A DNA stretch of 64,000 nucleotides from Lactococcus carnosus (GTDB lineage Bacteria; Bacillota; Bacilli; Lactobacillales; Streptococcaceae), in assembly GCF_006770265.1 (NCBI RefSeq), contig NZ_CP017194.1:1116001-1180000 (forward strand), given 5' to 3'. The position numbers and the translations under genes are program-made. A model generated the notes under the pieces. It was not told the DNA's origin. It did not search any database and saw only the letters and a program-made list of their open reading frames with translations. How positions within the stretch are numbered: position 1 is the stretch's first letter; the number at the start of each line of letters is the position of its first letter. Positions 1 to 8,584 of this stretch are shown here, piece by piece.

Positions 1-62
1 ACATTCTCTTACTAGTCGTGTTAAACTTAACCTATTAACATACATAAAAAGAGGGCAAATAA

Positions 63-464
63 ATGACACAAAAACAAGCGGAAAAGCATCTTGCAATATT
101 TCAAGCATACACAAATAGTTGGGTAAGCAAGGATATTGATGCTTTTTTATCCATTTTAGATGAGAAAGTGACAATCATTGAATGTTTTGGCGCGAGTTAT
201 TATGAAAAAAATGAAGCTAAACAATGGTTTACGCATTGGCACCATAGCAAAGATAATCAAGTAATTGATTGGCATATAGATCACCATTATTTTGATGCAC
301 ACGCAATGACGTCTATTTTTGAGTGAGATTTTACTTACCGATATAAAGGGGAACATCGCTCTTTTTCTGGTATAACAGTGCTTAGGGTAAAGCACGGAAA
401 AATTGTCTATATGAAGGAATATGAAGCAAAGAAAGATACCTATCAGCCTTTCAAGTTTTTTTAG
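63..464 (+). pseudogene. NTF2/SnoaL-like protein broken by an in-frame TGA
   Basis: The frame opens at ATG 63 behind a weak GAGGG and runs to TAG at 462-464, which would give about 133 residues, a usual length for the SnoaL/NTF2-like fold. It is interrupted by TGA at 324-326 after residue 87. The reading frame continues without shift after the stop (DFTYRYKGEHRSFSGITVLR), with protein-like composition up to a C-terminal VKHGKIVYMKEYEA stretch. The stop lies where a Trp (TGG) would fit, so a single G-to-A change is the simplest explanation. Members are cupped alpha+beta proteins, often of unknown ligand. It stands alone on the plus strand and its first 62 upstream bases show no clear promoter. 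Readthrough or a sequencing error cannot be excluded. Confidence 0.7.
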
Positions 465-470
465 GACAAC

Positions 471-502
471 AAAAAAATTTCACCTTATTAACGAGGTGAA
501 AT
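471..502 (-). terminator. Rho-independent terminator of the 103-residue surface protein gene
   Basis: Arms ATTTCACCT (477-485) and AGGTGAAAT (494-502) form a 9-bp stem. Read on the minus strand it is followed by a run of seven T. It lies just past the stop of the gene at 544. Confidence 0.85.
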
Positions 503-543
503 TATACTTAGTTAACATGATAAAATCTATATTTAGTAATCAG

Positions 544-855
544 TCAAATTCGACGTTCAATGGCTACCCCAATAGCAGCAAGTACGAGCATTAATCCTCC
601 AAGACTTATCAACCCTGAACCAGAATCTCCAAACTTACCCAAAAATCCAGAAGGCTTCGCTTCTGTTTTGATAGGGGCGACAGGGTTTGAAGGACTGACC
701 GGTTTAGATGGTATGAATGTATTAGATACTGGGTAAAGAGTCCCGTTGACTGGAATAGAGGTTTGTATATCAGCTTTTACTAAACTCGATTGGCAGACTA
801 TAAAAAATGAAATAAGTAATAAGATGAGAAATATCGAAGCTTTCTTTATTTTCAT
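544..855 (-). CDS. Small secreted surface protein with a degenerate sortase signal
   Basis: This 103-residue protein starts at an ATG behind AAGGAG at good spacing. Residues 1-28 are a signal peptide (lysines, a hydrophobic run, then VKA). A Ser/Pro-rich spacer follows (SKPVSPSNPVAPIKTEAKPS). The C-terminus has the architecture of a cell-wall sorting signal: a short motif, a Gly/Ser linker, a hydrophobic helix (about 82-98) and a basic ERRI tail. The motif reads LGKFGD where LPKTGD would be expected, so the Pro and Thr needed by sortase A are missing. The VNGTL near residue 37 also occurs in the 205-residue protein upstream. Such small proteins accompany lactobacillal and enterococcal surface complexes. 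It may simply be membrane-anchored, and it has its own terminator. Confidence 0.65.
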   Translation of the reverse strand: MKIKKASIFLILLLISFFIVCQSSLVKADIQTSIPVNGTLYPVSNTFIPSKPVSPSNPVAPIKTEAKPSGFLGKFGDSGSGLISLGGLMLVLAAIGVAIERRI

Positions 856-1215
856 GTGAAGACTCCTTTGTTATATGGATGCTATCTTGTAATCATTATA
901 TCAAAGCATAAATGATTTGTAAAAATGGTTGTTAGAGACTATGAAAATTAATTAATGATGAGTTTTTTACTGAGTTATCAATAATATAAATAGTAATTCA
1001 TTATTAAAATCATCTAATTATCACATGTTTGAACACAAAAGGGAATAAGAAACTTGATTAATCATATCCTAAGTCACGCTCACTTACAAAAAAAATGATT
1101 TTCTATTGTCAACACATTTTTAGAAAATCTTAACAATAAAAACAAGCACCGAAGTACTTGCTTATCGCTTGTCATTATTTCCGAAACGATTTGACAAAGT
1201 ACCTACAAAATCAAA
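856..1215. other. AT-rich spacer inside the surface-protein region
   Basis: No convincing gene is seen. It holds the terminator at 1138-1160 for the genes to the right and, by position, the promoter and ribosome binding site of the 103-residue protein. Confidence 0.6.
1138..1160 (-). terminator. UUCG-loop terminator of the surface-protein operon
   Basis: On the minus strand CAAGTAC-TTCG-GTGCTTG (1160 to 1143) forms a 7-bp stem with one wobble, closed by a stable UUCG tetraloop and followed by TTTTT. Confidence 0.8.
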
Positions 1216-1833
1216 TTACCAGCCAACAGATTTGAACGTCAATCCTAAATTATATTTAAGCTGTGTCATAGCGGTCGCTGTAGATGAACCACCATATGTA
1301 AATGTGCTTGCGTTATCACCAGCAGTTGCAGCAGTTGCAGCAACTGTACTTGTCATTTTTCCTTCTTTATTTGCTAAAGTAATCAATTTAGCATTTAAAG
1401 ATGTGTTAACAGCACCAGCATTTACAAGGTTAGTCGTTGCAGTCGTCGCTGTGTTTGTAGCGGTACCTACAGTTTGAAGTGTTAAGCTAAAGCTACTAGG
1501 TGCAACATTTGTGCTATCAGCCGTAAAAGCAGTTGCTAATACATCCACAGGACGACCTGAGTTATTTACGATTTTATACGTAGGAGACTTAACTGTAGGA
1601 TCTTTAGGCGTGTTATAGAAGATTGTTGAGGTGGGGACAGTTACATTGATCCAATTGTCGTCCCCTTCTGGGATTTTTGAATCGGGATTTGTGTTGTCAG
1701 CACCTAATGTACCATTGACTGCTACGGTAGCAGAAGAACCTTGTACTGTCTGATCGGCAAATGTTTTGTCTGCCATTAAGCTAGCAGCGATTAATGTTGT
1801 CGCAACGAGTGATAAACCGAGTAATTTATTCAT
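1216..1833 (-). CDS. Secreted surface protein of a WxL-like cluster
   Basis: This 205-residue protein has an N-terminal signal peptide (MNKLLGLSLVATTLIAASLM, cleavage likely after TFA near residue 26). The mature part is rich in Ala, Thr, Ser and Asn and has no sorting signal or membrane helix. Residues about 57-205 form a beta-rich module beginning WINVTVPTSTIFY, with SPTYKIVNNSGRPVDV in the middle and a C-terminal LKYNLGLTFKSVGW. The same pattern closes the 664-residue protein of the operon, so the two probably share a domain for wall or partner binding. I do not see a canonical WxL pair. It is the third gene of a minus-strand operon, followed by the UUCG terminator. Exact function is unknown. 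Confidence 0.6.
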   Translation of the reverse strand: MNKLLGLSLVATTLIAASLMADKTFADQTVQGSSATVAVNGTLGADNTNPDSKIPEGDDNWINVTVPTSTIFYNTPKDPTVKSPTYKIVNNSGRPVDVLATAFTADSTNVAPSSFSLTLQTVGTATNTATTATTNLVNAGAVNTSLNAKLITLANKEGKMTSTVAATAATAGDNASTFTYGGSSTATAMTQLKYNLGLTFKSVGW

Positions 1834-1941
1834 TTTACTTTACTCTCAGAATTTAATATTCTGGCCTTTCTATTTAGTCGGAAGTTACACTTCCAAGAAT
1901 GTTATAACTGGCTCATTTTATGGTCTTCACCTTGACCCATT

Positions 1942-2499
1942 TTATTGAACAGTCATAGTTACAATAGCAAACTGTTGACCGCGTTTTTGTTTTGTCTTGT
2001 TATCATAAATGTCAAACTGAGCTTTTACCTCGTAAGTTCCCTTTTTAAGTTTACTAGACAATGTGCCACTAGTAACCTCTTGTCCTGGCTCAATTGCACC
2101 AGAAACGTACACTTCTTTGTTATCTGTAGTATAAAACCTTACGTTGATAGGATAAACATTCGTTTTTGGATTTTTAATGCCAATATATCCTGACTGGGTG
2201 TCGAAACTGATAGTTGATTTAGGATTAATCATTAATTGAAATTGTGACGCATCTACAGCTTCTTGTGCATATTTTGCAAGTTCAGTGTCTGACATTTTTT
2301 TGGCATCTTTTTGATTAGGTAAAAAATCACCACCCACCAGTTGACTTTTAGGTATAACTCTTGAATGATTGAAGTACAAATATGTCCCCCCTGCAATACC
2401 TACAAGAAGCATGAATAGTAACCACAGCCACAAAAATCGCTTTTTCTTTTTGTTTTTTTCGTCTTCTTCTTCCTCAGTTTTAATAGGTATATCAGTCAT
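1942..2499 (-). CDS. Membrane-anchored protein with an extracellular beta domain
   Basis: The 185-residue protein has an acidic then basic cytoplasmic N-terminus (EEEEDEKNKKKKR), one membrane helix at about 24-44 and an extracellular remainder, so the topology is N-in/C-out. Residues about 90-185 look like a beta sandwich (ISFDTQSGYIGIKNP, YPINVRFYTTDNKEVYVSG, KKGTYEVKAQFDIYD). It sits between the adhesin gene (30 bp gap) and the 205-residue protein gene, and is probably cotranscribed. By position it may hold or present the secreted neighbours at the membrane, as WxL-interacting proteins do in related clusters, but it lacks the two-domain DUF916/DUF3324 layout. Function is inferred from context only. 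Confidence 0.55.
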   Translation of the reverse strand: MTDIPIKTEEEEDEKNKKKKRFLWLWLLFMLLVGIAGGTYLYFNHSRVIPKSQLVGGDFLPNQKDAKKMSDTELAKYAQEAVDASQFQLMINPKSTISFDTQSGYIGIKNPKTNVYPINVRFYTTDNKEVYVSGAIEPGQEVTSGTLSSKLKKGTYEVKAQFDIYDNKTKQKRGQQFAIVTMTVQ

Positions 2500-2529
2500 A
2501 AGTGTAATTTATCTTTCTAAAGTAATTAA

Positions 2530-4524
2530 TTATTGGAACCAGCCAAACGTAACTGCATATTTAACATTTTGAATACCAATCAATGGCCCAGAATAATTAC
2601 CTTTAATATTGTAATTAATATAATTACTATCTGTAAAGTATGGGTTAATGGTTAAGGTATTAGCATCTAAGTTTTTAAAGTTCCAGTCATGTGAATCCGT
2701 CTTAGACGTGCCATGCAACGAGAGTGAAACCTGTTGTTTATTCGGCTCAAATAACGACTCAACTAAAGCTACATTAGCATTGGTATCTGATACTGAAGTT
2801 GGTTTGATATTAAGCGGGACATTTCCTGAATTCTTAACGGTATAAGCAGGACTCATTGCAAATGAGCCAGGAATGGGTTGATTAAATGTTATTGGTGAAT
2901 CTGGAAATGTAACTTCTGAATATTTTGTTTGAACTGCAGTTGCTTCTACCCATGCGGATTTAAGGGTATATCCTGTGAACTGTTTAGCAGATTGTACATT
3001 ATAGTAGATATAATTTATCTGTCCACCTAAAATATTTGACCTAAGCAGTGTTGGAGAATCGTCATTGACAACCTTTGGTGTAATTGGAGCCGATTCAATC
3101 ATGTTTTGGGATGCTACAGAGTTGATGTTACCATCAGTATAGAGTCTTGAATTAGATACTTTTATAGTTCGAATAGCATCTTGACTAGTTGTGATAGTCC
3201 CATTTAAATTACTTAGATTGGAGCCAACTTGTGGCACAAATTTAGCTGATAATGCGGTCGGCTGAGCGATAAACAAAAAAGACTTACCACTACCATAGGT
3301 TGCTGGAGAAATTGTCAATGTTGTATTTGAACCAATATTTGAGACAGGTTGTGATTGTACTCCTGCAAGCGATAGCGTATTCAAATCATAAATATCTGAG
3401 CTATTATCAATCCGTTTGATAATAAGATTATTTTTAGAAGCGACATTACCCAAATTGTTAGCCACAAACACAGCTTTCATGCCATTGGAATTGATTTGTG
3501 TATTTGACACGTCCATTGAGCTGTCATTACTGATGAAATCCACTTCACTATTTACACCACCTTTTATAGTGGTTGTACCAGTATACGTAATCATTGCCTG
3601 ATCACTTTTATAGTTTGTACCCTTTTTGTTCTCATATCCAAGATATGCATTATCCTGTAAGTTTATCGTTGTGCTACCGTAAACAAATGCATTTTTACTA
3701 GAATTAATAGATAATCGAGCATTTGATTCTAGATTGACTATGGCTGTGCCATCTGAATAGATGGCTGCTAAACTAGTAGGATTGTCCTGCACTACATTAG
3801 TGTTGCTATCAGCTTTGAAGTTAGTCGTTTTGAAACGCTCAATAAATTCACCACCATAAAGTGTGCCGTTTGCTGTAAATACATTAGTACCATAAAAGTT
3901 TAAGGTGGATCCTGCATAGCCACCCGCGTAGAAGGGCTGTGCGCCATTTTCAGCATAGTAGGTAAAATCTTTTACATTAAGCGTGACATTTGTCTGTTGA
4001 ATTGTGAAAATGCCATAGTAGTTATTATTTGGATACGCTTTGCTGCCCATTGACATATTTTGAAAAGTTATATTGATTCCTGATGTTCCAGCGTATAAAA
4101 TTTGTGTGTCATATGCCTTAGTATCATAGGATAAATTATGTCCTTGCCCATCAATTGTCAAGTTACGTTTAACAGTACCGGCACTATTACCTGAACCACT
4201 TAAGCGATTTGATGGATTTGCTACAATGTCATTTGCTAGTAAAATTGTCGATACAGATTGGTCAAAAATTGCCTCCCAAAATTCTGATTCGGTTGTTACC
4301 ATAGCTACACCAGATACAACAGCCGACTGCTCTAATGCATTCGATCGTTCTTGCGTTGCTGAATTGATTTCAGAACTATTGCTTGACTTATTGGTATCAC
4401 TAGTAACAGATTCTGAAGATGTGGAGGCTAAAGACTCTGATGGAATCACATCGGCAGATATTGGCGAGGCACTTAATACTATTAGTCCAATCAAAGCTAT
4501 TTTTATGAATTTAGATTTTAGCAT
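2530..4524 (-). CDS. Large secreted adhesin with pectate-lyase-like beta-helix
   Basis: The start is placed at ATG 4524, behind AAGGAG; the open frame upstream is not needed. The 664-residue product has a signal peptide (KFIKIALIGLIVLSASPISA) and a Ser-rich linker. A beta-helix region at about 70-400 opens TTESEFWEAIFDQSVSTILL, then shows NLTIDGQGHNLSYD and many short strands with N and G turns. This matches the pectate-lyase-like adhesive domains of Gram-positive surface proteins, which bind rather than cleave. A C-terminal module (about 545-664; SPAYTVKNSGNVPLNIKPTS, ending VKYAVTFGWF) resembles that of the 205-residue protein. There is no LPXTG motif, so wall attachment probably relies on the C-terminal module or on the neighbours. 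It is the first gene of a three-gene operon. Confidence 0.7.
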   Translation of the reverse strand: MLKSKFIKIALIGLIVLSASPISADVIPSESLASTSSESVTSDTNKSSNSSEINSATQERSNALEQSAVVSGVAMVTTESEFWEAIFDQSVSTILLANDIVANPSNRLSGSGNSAGTVKRNLTIDGQGHNLSYDTKAYDTQILYAGTSGINITFQNMSMGSKAYPNNNYYGIFTIQQTNVTLNVKDFTYYAENGAQPFYAGGYAGSTLNFYGTNVFTANGTLYGGEFIERFKTTNFKADSNTNVVQDNPTSLAAIYSDGTAIVNLESNARLSINSSKNAFVYGSTTINLQDNAYLGYENKKGTNYKSDQAMITYTGTTTIKGGVNSEVDFISNDSSMDVSNTQINSNGMKAVFVANNLGNVASKNNLIIKRIDNSSDIYDLNTLSLAGVQSQPVSNIGSNTTLTISPATYGSGKSFLFIAQPTALSAKFVPQVGSNLSNLNGTITTSQDAIRTIKVSNSRLYTDGNINSVASQNMIESAPITPKVVNDDSPTLLRSNILGGQINYIYYNVQSAKQFTGYTLKSAWVEATAVQTKYSEVTFPDSPITFNQPIPGSFAMSPAYTVKNSGNVPLNIKPTSVSDTNANVALVESLFEPNKQQVSLSLHGTSKTDSHDWNFKNLDANTLTINPYFTDSNYINYNIKGNYSGPLIGIQNVKYAVTFGWFQ

Positions 4525-5041
4525 AGTATTACTCCTTGTATAATAAAAAATTTGACGTGTTATATATTTAAAACCAATAATATTAATGGGGATGCTTAGT
4601 TTAATATCATTTAGTTTACACGTATAAAAAGAAAAATCTATAGAAAAAAACATCATACGTAACAGAAAATTTAATCTAAATTAAATTCGTTATGACATCA
4701 ATAAAATTTGATCAATGTCTCTCTTAAATTATATTTAGAATTAATATCTTTTATTGGGAATTGTTATGATGTTTTAAGGCTTTTATGAGATATTTTCAAA
4801 TAAATTATAAATATTTATAATTTATTTGAAAATATCCAAGTAGAAATATCATATCTCAGCAGTTAAGTTAAAACTCAGTTGATTCGCATCATTCTGTTGC
4901 TACTTAAAGCTTATGTGTTGAGTTAAGTATATAAAATAAATTTCAATAATGCAAGTGAAACTCTAGCTTTCCAACGTTAAACTAGTGCAAATTCCACGTA
5001 TAAATAACGATATAATCTTAATTATTTATTGAATTTCTTAC
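4525..5041. other. AT-rich intergenic region upstream of the surface operon
   Basis: No gene is supported. It should contain the promoter of the surface operon. It holds the 48-bp palindrome at 4789-4836 and ends at the left direct repeat of the IS30 element. Confidence 0.6.
4789..4836. repeat. Perfect 48-bp palindrome
   Basis: The 24 bases from 4789 are the exact reverse complement of the 24 bases ending at 4836, with no spacer. Pairing stops abruptly on both sides. The sequence has only four G/C pairs, all in the outer part of the arms. It could extrude as a cruciform or fold as a hairpin in RNA. It lies about 260 bp upstream of the surface operon start and 205 bp from the IS element. Confidence 0.9.
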
Positions 5042-5054
5042 AATTTTTTCAGAA
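5042..5054. repeat. Left 13-bp direct repeat flanking the IS30 element
   Basis: AATTTTTTCAGAA directly abuts the left inverted repeat and recurs exactly at 6111-6123. Confidence 0.85.
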
Positions 5055-6110
5055 GGCAAATTGCAAGTTTAATTTAGCCACCCTGCAACATCTGAGATGG
5101 TGTCCGATACTTGAACATTTTTCTTGGATAGTTGTTCATCCACGTTTCAATTTTAGCGACTTCCTGCGAAGTCGTTTTTATTGTCCCTTTAGGCAAGAAA
5201 CGGCGAATCATGCGATTGTGATTTTCATTTGTTCCCCTCTCAAAACTTGCATAAGCATGGCAATAATATACAGGACAAGTGACTGCTTCACCTAGCTTGG
5301 CAAACTCTCTCCCATTGTCTGAAGTGATGGACTTAAACACTAGCTGCTCTTGTAGGGATTGAAGCGCTGTATTGACCGATCGTGCTGACTTATCTGGGAT
5401 TAATCGTATCACCTCAAAGCGTGTCACACGTTCTGTCAACGTCAATAAGCATTCATTCTTCGCCCTTGTTAAAATGACCGTATCAATCTCCCAGTGACCG
5501 AAGCCAGAACGGTTATTGATTTCCTCTGGACGTTCCTCAATAGACAAACCAAACGGACGTTTCGGTTGTGTTTTACGGAGCTTTTTCGCCTTTTTATAGT
5601 GCGGATAAAGCAACTCATGGTATTTTACATCAAGCCAACCCTTTTCAAGCCAGTTGTAGAGCGTTTTGAGGCAAACGAGACCAATAAAACTTTGTAAAAT
5701 CACTTCAAGCGATTGTTTATCTCGGACACCTTCTGAAATTTTTTGATTCAAGTCAGAACTCAGCTTTGATTTTCTACCACAATGTTGTTTATTGACTTTG
5801 TGCAGTTCTTGAGCTCGTCTTGATGAATACTTGGTCTTTGTTTTAAGTTGAACCAGACCTAATAGCACTTCATTATTTATCGTTTGAGGGGCTTTACCTA
5901 AGAGAAGTGCAATCTGACGATTACTGAGCTTATCTTTGTTGTGCCAACGTTCAATACATTGTCGTTCTGGATAAGTTAATTCTTTACATCGTGTGTTATA
6001 ATGGTCTTGCATCTGAATACCTTCCTACTTGTTATCTTACAATTCAAGTATAAGAGATTCAGATGTTTTTTGCTTGCTTCAGGGTGGCTAAACTAATTTT
6101 ACAATTTGCC
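5055..6110. mobile_element. Complete IS30-family insertion sequence
   Basis: The 1056-bp element carries one transposase gene and imperfect terminal inverted repeats of about 30 bp. The left end begins GGCAAATTGCAAG and contains TTTAGCCACCCTG. The right end, read inward on the other strand, begins GGCAAATTGTAAA and contains the same TTTAGCCACCCTG. Thirteen-bp direct repeats flank it. The transposase is intact, so the copy may be active. Confidence 0.9.
5074..6012 (-). CDS. IS30-family transposase
   Basis: The 312-residue protein has an N-terminal helix-turn-helix (LTYPERQCIERWHNKDKLSN, then RQIALLLGKAPQTI). A DDE integrase core follows at about 165-310, with the first Asp in GHWEIDTVI, the second in SITSDNGREF and the Glu in ERGTNENHNRMIRRF, the classic IS30 signature. 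The length fits the family. The stop codon lies inside the left terminal repeat, as is common for compact IS elements. It cuts and joins the element ends in a copy-out reaction through a circular intermediate (family knowledge). Confidence 0.95.
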   Translation of the reverse strand: MQDHYNTRCKELTYPERQCIERWHNKDKLSNRQIALLLGKAPQTINNEVLLGLVQLKTKTKYSSRRAQELHKVNKQHCGRKSKLSSDLNQKISEGVRDKQSLEVILQSFIGLVCLKTLYNWLEKGWLDVKYHELLYPHYKKAKKLRKTQPKRPFGLSIEERPEEINNRSGFGHWEIDTVILTRAKNECLLTLTERVTRFEVIRLIPDKSARSVNTALQSLQEQLVFKSITSDNGREFAKLGEAVTCPVYYCHAYASFERGTNENHNRMIRRFLPKGTIKTTSQEVAKIETWMNNYPRKMFKYRTPSQMLQGG

Positions 6111-6123
6111 AATTTTTTCAGAA
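6111..6123. repeat. Right 13-bp direct repeat flanking the IS30 element
   Basis: This is an exact copy of 5042-5054. The bases that follow make it one arm of a T-rich/A-rich inverted repeat (TTTTTTCAGAAA against TTTCTGAAAGAA) reaching to about 6147. Confidence 0.85.
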
Positions 6124-6150
6124 AAAAAGATTTTTTTTCTGAAAGAAAAC

Positions 6151-6175
6151 AGGTTGAATTTACTATTTTCAACCT
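6151..6175. terminator. Hairpin of unclear ownership next to the IS element
   Basis: AGGTTGAA (6151-6158) pairs with TTCAACCT (6168-6175). Together with the preceding T/A-rich inverted repeat this looks like terminator debris. No intact gene now reads into it. Confidence 0.4.
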
Positions 6176-6476
6176 TTAATGCTAGGAATAAAATAGAGGT
6201 CACATTAAAATTTTTTTAGAATAGAAGCACATCTTTAATACAAGTCCCTACTGCTTAATAATATTGTTCAAATTAGGGGTTATATACTTAATAAATAGTC
6301 CAAAAAACAAGTCATGTTAAATGATATCTAACAATTTTAAATTAATAAACTACAAAATTAACCTATTTATTTAGTGTTTCTATAACATAAAAAGTATCCG
6401 TAGAAATATCAGGAAAATAAATAACAAAAAAAATCATATAAATTTAAAGCAATTTTTTTTGATTGATTTCCCCTCA
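6176..6476. other. AT-rich gene-free stretch
   Basis: No open frame or structured element is convincing. It joins the IS element to the decayed gene and is probably remnant accessory DNA. Confidence 0.5.
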
Positions 6477-6694
6477 TCATAAGATCTCTGAGATTAATAT
6501 TTTCTCTATCGGCTTCTAGTCACTAACGAAAGCCATCAAATCCTCCTCACATTCAACTTCTGAAATATAATTAACCTTTAAAACTTTGAATTATGTTATT
6601 CATGTAATCAATTCCGAAAAATTTAAACAATCTGTCGTCAATTATCTAAGGCTTTATCTCTCGCATATAGTTCTTCCCAAAATTTTAGACTCTC
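6477..6694 (-). pseudogene. Decayed gene fragment with frameshifts
   Basis: Minus-strand translation gives three protein-like pieces in successive frames: SLKFWEELYARDKALDN ending near 6640, DDRLFKFFGIDYMNNIIQSF ending near 6575, and VNYISEVECEEDLMAFVSD followed by TAG and then KPIEKILISEIL. The pieces abut or overlap in order, as expected for a gene broken by two small indels and a nonsense mutation. I do not recognise the family. The AT-rich surroundings and the nearby IS element fit a decaying accessory locus. Confidence 0.4.
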
Positions 6695-6791
6695 TCACTC
6701 CTACTATGGAACATCAGTAATTTGATGGCAAATTTATTTTTTCAATTTGATGTATCTGCACACTTCTTATTTTTATATATAATTTTGAAGA

Positions 6792-6829
6792 TGAAAAAAG
6801 CCCCCAAACACCTAAGTGTCCAGGGACTT
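6792..6829 (-). terminator. Terminator of als
   Basis: On the minus strand GTCCCTGGACAC...GTGTTTGGGGGC forms a long stem followed by TTTTTTC. It lies about 40 bp past the als stop. Confidence 0.85.
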
Positions 6830-6866
6830 CATTCAGTATGATTATTTCACAAGTTACATCTTCAGA

Positions 6867-8537
6867 TTAATAAAACTCATCCGGTAAAATAGTTTCGCCA
6901 AGTTTGACGTTGTCTCGGTAATCAATCGGTACATCGATGACGACTGGTCCTGTTGTGACGTCTATTTCAGAAAGGACTTTGGCTAGGTCTTCTTTATTTG
7001 TGACACGAAGGCCACGAGCGCCAAATGCTTCTGCATATTTGACAAAGTCAACTGGGCCAAAGTCAACGCCTGATGCGCGGCCATATTTCATGACTTCTTG
7101 GAATTCAACCATGTTGTAACGGCCATCATTCCAGATGATATGGATCAAAGGTAACTTAAGACGGACAGCAGTTTCAAGCTCTTGTGCTGAGAACAAGAAG
7201 CCACCATCTCCTGAGATAGAATAGACTTTTTTACCTGGTCGTAACAAGGCTGCTGTAATTCCCCAAGGTAGGGCAACACCAAGTGTTTGCATCCCGTTTG
7301 AGAACAGGAGATGACGTGGTTCGTAAGATTTGAAATTACGGGCCATCCAGATATAGTGGCTACCTACGTCGACAGTTACAGTTTCATCATCTCTAACTTG
7401 GTCTTGGAAGACGTCGATAAAGTCAAGCGGATGGACACGGTTTTCATCAGCAATCCGATCAAATTCGTTTGCTTTAAGAACTTTATAGAGACCATCTAAA
7501 TACTCTTGGCTGCCATCAGGAATTTTATAGCCGCGAATCGCAGGAATCAAGTTTTCAAGGGTTTGTGAAATATCACCGATCAATTCACGTTCTGGTTGAT
7601 AATAAGTATCGATTTCAGCTAAGGCTTTGTCGATAACGATGACACGACTGTCAATCTCAGCATTCCAGTTTCTTGCTTCATATTCGATTGGGTCGTAGCC
7701 GATGGCGATGATCAAGTCAGATTTTTTAAGGAGCATATCTCCGGGTTGGTTACGGAATAACCCAACACGGCCAAAGAAATTATGAATCAAATCTCTAGAA
7801 ATAACACCAGCACCTTGGAATGTTTCAACGACTGGAATGTTCACATGTTGTAATAGGCCACGAATCGCGTGGGTAACTTCAGTAGATGAGGCACCACTAC
7901 CTAAAAGAAAGACTGGCAAGACGGCATTTTTGATGGCTTGTGCAAGATAGTTAATATCATCAATTGACGCATTACCAAGTTTTGGCGCTTGTAATGGTTT
8001 GATGGCGTTAACAGACACCTTGCTATCGACGACGTCTTGCGGGATAGAGATGAAACTTGCACCAGGTTTACCAGACTTAGATAAACGGTAAGCGTTAGCT
8101 ACAATCTCTGACAAGGTATCTGCATCTTGTACTTCTGCTGAATATTTAGTAATTGGTTCAAACAAAGCAGCATTGTTCATCGACTGGTGCGTCCGTTTTA
8201 AGAGGTCACCACGCTTAACTTGTCCAGCAAGTGCTAAAACAGCATCACCTTCTGCTGTTGCTGTTACAAGACCAGTAGCTAGGTTGGATGCACCAGGACC
8301 AGATGTGGCAATAACGACACCCGGTTCCCCAGTGATACGACCAACAGCCTGTGCCATAAATGCCGCATTTTGCTCATGACGCGCAACAATCAGTTCTGGT
8401 CCTTTGTCTACTAAGGTATCAAATACTTTATCAATCTTAGCACCTGGAATCCCAAAAATATACTTGACGTTGTGGTTGATTAGTGAGTCAACGATTAAAT
8501 CAGCACCAAATTTTTGTTCACTTTTGTCTTTTTTCAT
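6867..8537 (-). CDS. als: Catabolic acetolactate synthase
   Basis: This thiamine-diphosphate enzyme condenses two pyruvates to 2-acetolactate and CO2, the entry to acetoin and diacetyl. The start is set at ATG 8537 ([14 protein letters not shown]) behind AAAGGA; two upstream in-frame ATGs lack a better site. The 556 residues fit the family. Visible are the catalytic Glu in ARHEQ (about 55), the [11 protein letters not shown] stretch, the ThDP/Mg motif [13 protein letters not shown]...IIWNDG (about 430-465) and a C-terminal LPDEFY shared with lactococcal Als. No regulatory subunit gene follows and FAD-type features are absent, which favours the catabolic over the biosynthetic enzyme. A terminator ends the TPR gene only about 50 bp upstream, so the promoter is not obvious. 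Confidence 0.93.
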   Translation of the reverse strand: MKKDKSEQKFGADLIVDSLINHNVKYIFGIPGAKIDKVFDTLVDKGPELIVARHEQNAAFMAQAVGRITGEPGVVIATSGPGASNLATGLVTATAEGDAVLALAGQVKRGDLLKRTHQSMNNAALFEPITKYSAEVQDADTLSEIVANAYRLSKSGKPGASFISIPQDVVDSKVSVNAIKPLQAPKLGNASIDDINYLAQAIKNAVLPVFLLGSGASSTEVTHAIRGLLQHVNIPVVETFQGAGVISRDLIHNFFGRVGLFRNQPGDMLLKKSDLIIAIGYDPIEYEARNWNAEIDSRVIVIDKALAEIDTYYQPERELIGDISQTLENLIPAIRGYKIPDGSQEYLDGLYKVLKANEFDRIADENRVHPLDFIDVFQDQVRDDETVTVDVGSHYIWMARNFKSYEPRHLLFSNGMQTLGVALPWGITAALLRPGKKVYSISGDGGFLFSAQELETAVRLKLPLIHIIWNDGRYNMVEFQEVMKYGRASGVDFGPVDFVKYAEAFGARGLRVTNKEDLAKVLSEIDVTTGPVVIDVPIDYRDNVKLGETILPDEFY

Positions 8538-8584
8538 CTTTTTTTCATTCCTTTTCATATTTGATTTCACAAAGGTCATTTTAG

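Noticed and set aside
1169-1477. Hydrophobic 102-codon plus-strand frame
   Set aside because: It is the antisense shadow of the Ala/Thr/Val-rich 205-residue surface protein gene and includes its terminator.
4525-4656. 44-codon upstream extension of the adhesin
   Set aside because: It would put a non-secretory stretch before a perfect signal peptide; the inner ATG at 4524 has AAGGAG.
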